Positions 35,024-41,959 of a stretch of DNA of 64,000 bases are shown in pieces. The DNA is taken from NCBI RefSeq assembly GCF_030815585.1, contig NZ_JAUSWY010000001.1, forward strand, positions 2,294,001 to 2,358,000, written 5' to 3'. The notes below the pieces were generated by a model. The model saw nothing but the letters and a program-made list of their open reading frames with translations. It did no database searches and had not been told where the DNA came from. This stretch comes from Arthrobacter pascens (GTDB lineage Bacteria > Actinomycetota > Actinomycetes > Actinomycetales > Micrococcaceae). A program made the translations under genes and the position numbers. Each line of letters opens with the position of its first letter. Positions within the stretch are counted from its first letter, which is position 1.

Positions 35024-36316
35024 TCAGGGAAGTTCGGAGGTGATGCGGCGGATCAGGGCGTGCTGGCGCCGTACCTGCTCGATGGCACGCCACGGCGTAC
35101 GTTCGCCTTCGTATTCGCTGGAGAGGTAGCCGGTGTAGCCGGCGTCCTTGAGGCTTTGGAGCACGGGCCGCCAAGGGATCTGCTGGTCTTCCAGCTGGTC
35201 GTTGATGTCATGGAACTTCGCCTGGATGAACACAACATACTGGGCGATGTCTGCGAAATTGGCCGGATCGACGCCGATGCCGTCCAGGAAGGCGGGCCGG
35301 GTTTCGCGGGTCTCCCCTTCACGCAGGGGGATGGGCCGGTCCTGGAAGATGCCCGTATCGATGAGCAGACCGAAGTTCTTGGTTCCGGTCCGTTCGATGA
35401 GGCCGATGTAGTCGTCCACGACGGGGTGCTTGATGGGTGTGGGCGAATGGATCTCGGGGCAGATGATGATCCCCAGTTCGTGGGCCAGATCCAGGGAGCG
35501 CTCAACGGACTCGGTCCAGATCGGATCCGGAACGAGGTCACTGGAGACCACGCCGATCTTGGGCCGCACGAAGCCGAAGCCCAGCCGGTGGGCAAGCCGC
35601 AGGTCGCGCTGCAGAGCCTCTGCACCCTCGGCGGCGGTCATGCTCCGTCCCGGGTGCAGCCGGGTGTCGATCCATGATCCGTAGTTCGTGGGCTCCAACG
35701 AGTATTTCTCGAGCAGGCCGAACCAATTGTCCACCCACGCCGGGGTGGGTTCCGGATAGTTGGGGATGTGGCCCTCGCCGAGGATCTCTACGCCGGTGGC
35801 GCCCACATCGGCGAGGGACGCCAGCGAGGTCTCCAGGTCCATCACGGTGCCGTAGTCGCCCATGTAGCTGTAGAGGGAAACGCCGTAGCGGAAGGTTCCG
35901 TCACCGCCCTCCGGCGCCAGAGTCACCGTACGGCTGACGCGGTGGATCGTGGGCTGGTGCTCGACGGGAATGTAGGACATGCGCAGCCGCAGCTCGATGG
36001 TGAGCTCGTGGACGCCTTGCTGCAGGCCGCCGTCGAACGGCACTGTGATTACCGCCGCTTCCTCAAGGGGCCAGCGCACGCCCTCGCTTTCCCAAAGCTG
36101 CGCCAGGGTGTAAGTCCGCCCGCCGAAGGTCCACAGCGGAATATCAGGGCCGACGTCGACGATGTTGCCAACGCGGACCGCAATGCCGTCGATGAGGGAC
36201 GCGGCCATGCCGCGGTAGGAAGGCATCCGGACCCGGAACTGGAAGCCGGTCACGCGCCCACCCTCGGTGACGTTGCGGAAGCCGACGGACTGGATGAGGT
36301 CTCTTTCGAGAAGCAT
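35024..36316 (-). CDS. Second beta-alpha fusion deglycosidase with altered metal ligand
   Basis: This is a 430-residue fusion. Residues 1-~138 form a beta domain (FRVRMPSYRGMAASLIDGIA, LRLRMSYIPVEHQ). The barrel follows after a short linker from ~142 (FRYGVSLYSYMGD). Glu288 (CPEIHSPTP), Asp320 (LLIDTGIFQ) and Glu401 (SSEYEGERT) are kept, but the His of the paralogues is Gln365 (FIQAKFHD). Gln serves as ligand in hydroxypyruvate isomerases, so activity is still plausible. It is diverged enough from 33515 that the fusion may have arisen twice. It is the first gene of a two-gene operon with an operator candidate ~45 bases upstream. Confidence 0.8.
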   Translation of the reverse strand: MLLERDLIQSVGFRNVTEGGRVTGFQFRVRMPSYRGMAASLIDGIAVRVGNIVDVGPDIPLWTFGGRTYTLAQLWESEGVRWPLEEAAVITVPFDGGLQQGVHELTIELRLRMSYIPVEHQPTIHRVSRTVTLAPEGGDGTFRYGVSLYSYMGDYGTVMDLETSLASLADVGATGVEILGEGHIPNYPEPTPAWVDNWFGLLEKYSLEPTNYGSWIDTRLHPGRSMTAAEGAEALQRDLRLAHRLGFGFVRPKIGVVSSDLVPDPIWTESVERSLDLAHELGIIICPEIHSPTPIKHPVVDDYIGLIERTGTKNFGLLIDTGIFQDRPIPLREGETRETRPAFLDGIGVDPANFADIAQYVVFIQAKFHDINDQLEDQQIPWRPVLQSLKDAGYTGYLSSEYEGERTPWRAIEQVRRQHALIRRITSELP

Positions 36317-36360
36317 CGTTGCTCACTCTCTGTAGGTGCACACTGATCGTATCAGCATTA

Positions 36361-36380
36361 TGTCTATTTCATACATAAGT
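36361..36380. promoter_or_regulatory. Candidate operator TGTCTATTTCATACATAAGT
   Basis: It is 17/20 identical to the site at 26413-26432. It lies between the divergent fusion-deglycosidase operon (start 36316) and the ThuA-like gene (start 36435), positioned to control both. Confidence 0.58.
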
Positions 36381-36434
36381 ATGTAAGCTTTCCCCATAAG
36401 TTGGGACGACTAATAGAATCGAGGCATCAATGCC

Positions 36435-37304
36435 ATGGCCGACATGTTGAACGCCCTCATCCTCTCCGGGCACATGACCCGGGAGCACGACAACGAGTTC
36501 CGCAGTTTTCGGGCGCACAACCAATGGCTCACCACCGTGCTTGAGGACACGGGCCATTTCCGCGTCCGCGTCGCCGAGGACCCGCGGGGGCTCGGGGCGA
36601 ACGTTATCGACAAATACGACGTGGTCATCGTCGTGTTCGAGGGCCGCGACGGATATCACGAAAAAGCGGTCGGTTTCGGCGCGGAAACCGACGCGGCCCT
36701 GCTGAAGTTTGTTCACGACGGCGGGAAGGGGATCGTCTGGTTCCATGGCTCAGCCGTGCAGGAGGACGACTGGGGTTACCCCGAGGAGTACAACATCATG
36801 CGGGGTGCGAAGCTCAGCGTGCCCACGGGGCTGCGCCCGCGTCCATGGGGTGAGGCCCTGCTGCATACCGCACAGCCGCGCCACCCCATCACGGAGGGCA
36901 TCGGCGATACCTGGACGGTGACCGGTGACGACATCCTGACTGGCGTACAGCTGTATGAAGGTGCGGAGGTGCTTCTCTCAATGTTTGACGACTTGGAGTC
37001 GTACGAGAAGGCGCCGATGTGGCCCATGTCCCATTATCCGGTGGCCATTCCTGCGGAGGGCCTCGAGGGCCTTCCCGGCATAAACACGCTGCAGCCCCTT
37101 GCGTGGATCAACAATTACGGCAACGGTCGCAGCTTCACGATTACCATCGGCCACGACATCGATACTTTCCGGCGAATCGAGTTCATCCGGATGTTCCCCC
37201 GCGGCGTGGAGTGGGCTGCGACAGGTAAAGTCACGCTCGAAGGACCGGACCGCCGGGGCGAGCGACGGTTCCTTCCGTGGCCGTACTACAACCGCGAGGG
37301 GTAA
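36435..37304 (+). CDS. ThuA-like (trehalose utilisation family) protein
   Basis: This 289-residue protein has a class-I glutamine-amidotransferase-like fold: NALILSGHMTREHDNEFRS at the start, YDVVIVVFEGRDG near 56-68, GKGIVWFHGSAVQ near 98-110, and HPITEGIGDTW and FTITIGHD later. ThuA proteins are linked to conversion of disaccharides and 3-keto sugars. Divergence from the fusion deglycosidase operon around a shared operator candidate suggests a role in 3-keto-sugar handling. A start four codons in (36444) is also possible. Confidence 0.82.
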   Translation: MADMLNALILSGHMTREHDNEFRSFRAHNQWLTTVLEDTGHFRVRVAEDPRGLGANVIDKYDVVIVVFEGRDGYHEKAVGFGAETDAALLKFVHDGGKGIVWFHGSAVQEDDWGYPEEYNIMRGAKLSVPTGLRPRPWGEALLHTAQPRHPITEGIGDTWTVTGDDILTGVQLYEGAEVLLSMFDDLESYEKAPMWPMSHYPVAIPAEGLEGLPGINTLQPLAWINNYGNGRSFTITIGHDIDTFRRIEFIRMFPRGVEWAATGKVTLEGPDRRGERRFLPWPYYNREG

Positions 37305-38010
37305 CGCCGTTACGGCGGGAGCCTCTATCGCCGCACGAAAGGATGAAGCGACCGGCCACCAGCGTGGCACGGGTGTGGTGCTTTTGCGTGCTACGCCAGC
37401 CTGATACGGAGGCACGCTGTTCCTTGAAGGCCGGCACCAAATGTTCGAGGGACCGCTTCTTTCCTCGCAGGCAAGGCAAGCGCCGAACCAGAGGCTACCT
37501 CGTCCAGTGCAAGACCTCACGGTGACGGAGCGTTCAATGGCCTCGTTCGGCGTACCGATCATGGCCTGTCTGGTGGAGTGCTTCGGGCCTGAACTTGGGG
37601 CGGTCGACGAACTTTTCTTCAGGTATAGGTTCGAGGACCCCGTACTTCGGATTGGCCATGTTGCCGAATCAGGCGTCGATGGTGGATAAACTTTTGGATG
37701 CCCTCGACGGGGCGGCGCCTGCCTTCTGGCTCGTCTCAGGTGGACGCGCATTCGGTTGAGAACAACGAGTTCGGGCCGCGACTCCCTCGTGCAAATTCTC
37801 ACTCATCCATCCCGGCCAAGCCGTTCTGGCGGTCAGCATCTGGTGACTGCTCCACGTGCGGACACGCGCTAGTTGCCATTACTCCATGCCGGTTTTGGAG
37901 CACACCCCAACCTGACGTCAGGCACCACCGGGCCGGCTGTCCGAATAGGATCTGAAGTTCGGCTTCTAGACATACCTTTGGAAAGTCTTGGATTTCGTCC
38001 TGACAGCTTC
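37305..38010. other. Degenerate stretch without recognisable genes
   Basis: Short frames occur on both strands but none resembles a family or has a convincing start. The region leads into a resolvase remnant and the right att-like repeat, so it looks like decayed mobile DNA. Confidence 0.5.
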
Positions 38011-38142
38011 CGTAGGGGTAACTGCAGTGTCCACAGCATTGACCGGCTCCCTCACAACCTGAATGAGCTGCGTTCACTGATCCAACCCCTGACACAAAAG
38101 GGAGTCCAGGTGGAGATCGTCAAGGAACACTTGGTCTTCACG
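38011..38142 (+). pseudogene. Remnant of a serine recombinase (Tn3-type resolvase) N-terminal domain
   Basis: The frame reads VHSIDRLPHNLNELRSLI followed by a segment ending GVQVEIVKEHLVFT. This matches the conserved 'vhsmDRLaRnl.dL..lv..L...Gv.veFvkE.L.Ft' core of resolvases, with the usual Arg of DRLARN replaced by Pro-His. The catalytic Ser region and the DNA-binding end are missing, so it is dead. It implies past transposon activity at the right edge of the island. Confidence 0.72.
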
Positions 38143-38180
38143 GTGAGGACCCACCGGGCGCTCCTATAAAACAGACATAA

Positions 38181-38199
38181 GTGTGGACAATGTCCACAC
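38181..38199. repeat. Perfect palindrome GTGTGGAC-AAT-GTCCACAC
   Basis: Eight-base arms surround AAT. The same architecture (GTGTGCAC-AAT-GTGCACAC) occurs at 40203-40221 and, with one mismatch, at 2555-2573. It follows the resolvase remnant directly and overlaps the end of a CAGACATAAGT sequence. Confidence 0.7.
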
Positions 38200-38503
38200 C
38201 TAGATTGACAGGACAAACCGAGCACTCGCGGCTCCCTCTGGACGTCTAAAAGGAGTCCTTCGAAAAAATCCCGTCCAAAGTTGGCGACGTCATGTCGCAC
38301 ACGCAACCCTGAACCATGAACAGGTGTTGGCCACCCACGACCAAGCCGACAGAACCGGAACGAGGAAACACATAACCCCACCCACAGCAGGCGGAGGGCC
38401 CACTAGCCAGGGACTTGAACCCGTCACCCACATACCTGAATAGGCCACCGCGGCGGCCAGGCCAGAGCCCGCGCACCAGCGTCAGAGGGACGCCACCGCA
38501 AGC

Positions 38504-38626
38504 TTTGTACACACGTTAAAGCAAAAACCCCCTCTGACGAGGGGGAATGCTGTGCCCGAGGTGGGACTCGAACCGGGTGCCAGCCCCTGAAAACACTGGG
38601 AACCCGCGAAAACATACCGAATCCGG
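38504..38626. repeat. Right att-like repeat, first part (tRNA 3' end core)
   Basis: This is a direct-orientation counterpart of 2390-2513. The 25-base core is at 38550-38574, with flanks TTTGTACACAC, CCAGCCCCTG and AAAACATACCGAATCC in the same order. A CCCCCTC/GAGGGGG hairpin at 38528-38545 sits where a tRNA terminator would be on the minus strand. The repeat breaks at 38626 where the IS begins and resumes at 40154. Confidence 0.7.
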
Positions 38627-38632
38627 TATATA

Positions 38633-39672
38633 TCAAGCTGTTTGTGACAGCTGGTTGGTTGTGTAGTTGATGCCGGCGTTGGCCGGGGCGGCTGGTGCGG
38701 TGGGTTTGTTTCTGTATCGGTGAGGATGTCGGGCGTGGCAGGCGTTGAGTGTTGTCTGGCGCCGCCGGCGTGCCTGGTCGACTCGTCCTTCGTGGACGGT
38801 GTCGGGCGTGTAGTAGTTCAGGCCGCTGTGGCAGTGGTTGGCGTTGTAGTCAGCGAAGAATGCCGCCATGTATTCGCGGGCGTGCTGGAGGTCCTGGAAT
38901 CGGCGGGGAAAGTCCAGGTCGTATTTCACTGTCTTGAACAGGGATTCTGAGTAGGGGTTGTCGTCGGAGACCCGCGGACGGGAGTAGGACAGTGTGATGC
39001 CCAGGGACTGGGCAAGCTGGAGGGTGCTGCCGGCCCGCATGGGTGCGCCGTTGTCGGCGTGGAGTACGGCAGGGTGCTGTCGGTTTTCGGTGACCGCGCC
39101 TTTGATCAGTGCGGCGGCGAGGGCGGCCGTTTCGGTGTGTTCAACGCGGTGCCCGACGACTTTGCGGGAGAACACGTCCAGAATCGTGTAGAGCCGGTAG
39201 GTGTGTTTGCCCGGGCCGTGGAGCATCGTGATGTCCCAGGTCCAGAGCTGGTTCGGGGCGGTCGCGTGCAGGATGGGTTTGGCTCGTTTGGGGCCGGTTC
39301 CCGTGCGCTGTTCGCGGCGGTCGCCGTTCTGCCCGTTCCGGGCCACGATGCGGTGGGCGGCGGCGATGGAGAAGAAACAGTGCCCCGCGTCGAGCATCCG
39401 GTAGTAGGCCTGAGTGACGGATAGGTTGGCGTATTCCTGGGAGTTCAGCAGCACCATGAAGGCGTCGGCTTCGGCATCGGTGATCCGGTTCGGGTAGGCG
39501 CGGTGGGATGGGGCACAATGATCCCCGGCGGCGTAGACGGGCTCAGACGCCGGTACCAGGCGGTGCGGTGAACACCCACCAAGGCACAGGCCTTCACCGC
39601 GGACCAGCCGGCCGTGATCAGTTTCCCGGCAAAGGTCAGGGCGATGTCTTTCCAGGTTTTGGCGTCAGCCAC
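38633..39672 (-). pseudogene. IS3-family transposase orfB, split by a frameshift
   Basis: The N-terminal helix-turn-helix part (KLITAGWSAVKACALVGVHR, from 39672) and the catalytic part (38633 to ~39520) are in different frames. Reading DHCAPSHRAYPNRITDAEAD continues naturally after a one-base shift in the ATCCCC tract at 39521-39526. The rve-type catalytic residues are present: Asp in LWTWDITML, Asp in LHADNGAP and Glu in NPYSESLFK. IS3 programmed shifts occur at the orfA/orfB overlap, not here, so this is probably an inactivating mutation or a sequence error. Confidence 0.75.
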
Positions 39673-40082
39673 TCCGGCCGGCCCGGCTCCGGATCCTCCA
39701 CTTTTGGATCCGTCGCCGCCGCGCTCTTGGCCATCGCGTCCAAGAGCGCGGAAGCTTTTCCCAAAATGTCCACGGCAGCCTCGGACCGCGCCAGCTTGGC
39801 CTTGAGGATTTCGTTTTCCTTCAAAACCCGTTTGAGCAACTGCTTATCGCCCGCGTTCAATCGCTGATCCTCCTCTAGATTGTCGGATCTGGACCTCAAC
39901 TCCCCGGACTCCCGCTCGCGGCACCAACGGTTCATGGTGCCCTCGGTGATGCCCGCAGCCCTGATAAATGCGGCTTTAGAGCCCCACTCGAGGCATTTGT
40001 CGTACTCATCCAGAATCGCGTGCTTCTGGTCAGTAGTGAAGTGCTTCCGGTTCGAAACACGGACAGGCATAACGAAATCCAT
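39636..40082 (-). CDS. IS3-family transposase orfA (helix-turn-helix protein)
   Basis: This protein of about 148 residues starts at ATG 40082 behind GGAAAGG. It has an HTH (DQKHAILDEYDKCLEWGSKA, then EGTMNRWCRERESG) and a leucine-heptad helix (LLKRVLKENEILKAKLARSE) typical of orfA. The 3' end overlaps the orfB start by 37 bases, the arrangement used for translational frameshifting in IS3 elements. Confidence 0.85.
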   Translation of the reverse strand: MDFVMPVRVSNRKHFTTDQKHAILDEYDKCLEWGSKAAFIRAAGITEGTMNRWCRERESGELRSRSDNLEEDQRLNAGDKQLLKRVLKENEILKAKLARSEAAVDILGKASALLDAMAKSAAATDPKVEDPEPGRPEWLTPKPGKTSP

Positions 40083-40153
40083 GATGGACCTTTCCCCGCT
40101 CTGAGCACCGACTCCAGCAACAGGGAACCTGTCACACAACAGCCTGACACACA

Positions 40154-40225
40154 GGGAATCCGGCCCAGTCCGGCCGATGTACGGCCCAGTCCGAAGCCCA
40201 GAGTGTGCACAATGTGCACACCCTT
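40154..40225. repeat. Right att-like repeat, second part beyond the IS
   Basis: The sequence continues the repeat of 2513-2575: CCGGCCGATGTACGGCCCAG is identical in both copies. It is followed by the perfect palindrome GTGTGCAC-AAT-GTGCACAC at 40203-40221, where the left copy has GTGTGCAC-ATT-GTACACAC at 2555-2573. Confidence 0.7.
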
Positions 40226-40677
40226 CTTTGCCCGTTTCGCTGCCCCATTCGCCGACTCCGGCGCCCGGATCAGCTGGAGTTCACCGATTACTTGATCCAG
40301 CACCAATCCCCCACGTTGTCCTCTCGCACTCCGCATGGCCGTTTGTCCGCTACGACTACGACATCCCAGAAATGGCGACCGCGCACAGGCGAACCAGGAA
40401 GAGCTGGCTGAGGCCAGACCGACGGAACGGCGGTTATCGGCGTTCAAATGGGAAGCGTTCAAAGCCGATGACAGAAGGCGGGCCGACAAGAAAAGAAATA
40501 GGGCAACAAACGTCAGGTTGAGCTTAGTACGACACTCCTCCGTCTCTCTGAGCGGAAACGTCCGTCAGGAAACCGGGGCCGTATGCCGTTGCTAGCCCTC
40601 TTTACCCGCCATGCACCGCCCTGCACCTGACCGGTGTCTCTGCGACGCCTCCTGCAAATCGCGGCTGAACGGCGGGC
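40226..40677. other. Gene-free stretch between repeat and LacI gene
   Basis: No frame resembles a known protein. It probably contains the outer arm of the att-like region and the end of the LacI transcript. Confidence 0.45.
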
Positions 40678-41703
40678 TCAGATTCCGTGGGGAATGTTGA
40701 AGGGCGTGATGACTTCGATTTGGGAGGCGTGGCCGGCGTCGGCCTCCGGTAGGGCGCCGTGTGCGTGCATGATGATTCGACAGCAGCGCTGGATGTCCTG
40801 CTTGAGATCGTGATGGAGCAGGGCGGACATGGTGCCTGAGCGCAGCAGGGCGATATTGTCGGGGGCCAGGTCGTGGCCGATGAACACATGCGGTTTCCGT
40901 CCCGCCGCTTCGAATGCTTGAATGATGCCGGCGTTGCCGCCGCCGATAGAGTAGACGGCGCTGACGTCGGGGTGAGCGTCCAGGGCTTCGCCCATCAGCC
41001 TTAGCGTCGTCTGATCCAGTCCATCGCTGGCGGGCAGATACAGGACCGCCCGCCCGGGATCCACGGAACGCATGGCTGAACGGAAACCCATCTCCCGTTC
41101 CTCCTCCCCGCGGAAGAAGTCGTTGCTCACCGTGACCGCAACCGCTCCCGGGCTCATCCCCAACCACTGGTGGATCAGGTAAGCCGCCGTCGCCCCCGCG
41201 GACCGGTTGTCCATGCCTACATAAGCCACCCTGCTGCTGGCGGGGAGGTCGGTGACCAGAGTGACGATGGGGATCCCGCCCTCGGCAAGCCGGCTCACGG
41301 CAGCTCTAACCACCGGCACGTCCGGAGCCTTGAGGATGACGCCGTGGCTGCCCCGTTTGCCGATCCTGTCCAGCTCGGCCGCACATTCCTCCGCGTTCCA
41401 CTGCTCGTGCAGGTGGAACCGAGCCCTGAACACTGCAGGCCGCAGCAGCGGCAGCACCGATTCCAGTGCGTCTTTCACCGAGGTGGTGAACCTCATGGGG
41501 GCGTCAGCAACGACGTCGATCATGAACCGCCGCCCCGTCAGCTCCAGTTGGAGCCGCTGGGCCTCCATATCCCTGATGGCCTGGCGTACCTGGCCGGCGG
41601 TGCTTTGCCGCACGCCCGGACGATTGTGAAGGACGCGGTCCACGGTCGCGTCACTGACCCCTGCCTGGCGGGCGATTTCCCTAACCGAGTACGGGTGCGC
41701 CAT
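40678..41703 (-). CDS. LacI-family transcriptional regulator
   Basis: The 341-residue regulator has an N-terminal HTH (SVREIARQAGVSDATVDRVL then NRPGVR) and a periplasmic-binding-protein effector domain (IDVVADAPMRF..., VAYVGMDNRSAGATAAYLI, VYSIGGGNAGIIQAFEAAG, VFIGHDLAPDN). The VDRVLHNRPGV hinge and long sugar-binding half resemble regulators of inositol-like sugars. It is divergent from the PhyH-Gfo/Idh-SDR operon at 41960, which is its likely target. A GATCGATC palindrome lies just upstream of its start, around 41713-41720. Confidence 0.88.
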   Translation of the reverse strand: MAHPYSVREIARQAGVSDATVDRVLHNRPGVRQSTAGQVRQAIRDMEAQRLQLELTGRRFMIDVVADAPMRFTTSVKDALESVLPLLRPAVFRARFHLHEQWNAEECAAELDRIGKRGSHGVILKAPDVPVVRAAVSRLAEGGIPIVTLVTDLPASSRVAYVGMDNRSAGATAAYLIHQWLGMSPGAVAVTVSNDFFRGEEEREMGFRSAMRSVDPGRAVLYLPASDGLDQTTLRLMGEALDAHPDVSAVYSIGGGNAGIIQAFEAAGRKPHVFIGHDLAPDNIALLRSGTMSALLHHDLKQDIQRCCRIIMHAHGALPEADAGHASQIEVITPFNIPHGI

Positions 41704-41959
41704 CGGAGTCCTTGCGATCGATCAATGATGTTTTCCTGAGGCCTTTCGGGGCTACCAAGACTCTCGCACTGGTTCCCGCATGCTGGCAAGAGATCCGAGC
41801 CTCCTGCGTAAGAAGCTCGGAGTCCGAATTTGGCCATGATGGATTCTTGAGGGATTTCAGCGTTGCGCTGGACTCATCGGATGAAAGAAGCTGGAAACCG
41901 CACCGGCGCTCATGCGAACACTGTTTCAAGCCGCATCACTGTTTCAAGGAGGAAACACC

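Larger units (their letters stand above)
38627..40153 (-). mobile_element. IS3-family insertion sequence inserted into the right att-like repeat
   Basis: The element of about 1.53 kb carries overlapping orfA and orfB on the minus strand. Left tip TATATATCAAGCTGTTTGTG and right tip (reverse complement) TGTGTGTCAGGCTGTTGTGT form imperfect terminal inverted repeats. GAATCCGG occurs at 38619-38626 and again at 40156-40163, but it also belongs to the interrupted repeat, so a true target duplication is uncertain. Removing the element restores continuity with the left repeat at 2390-2573. Confidence 0.8.

Noticed and set aside
38401..38440. Third tRNA-like end (GGGACTTGAACCCG) left of the right repeat
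   Set aside because: It shares only the T-loop-like bases; flanking blocks of the att-like repeat are absent, so it may be chance.
39515..39530. Programmed frameshift in the transposase
   Set aside because: IS3 programmed slippage occurs at the orfA/orfB overlap (39636-39672); this shift is deeper inside orfB and lacks a slippery A-run.
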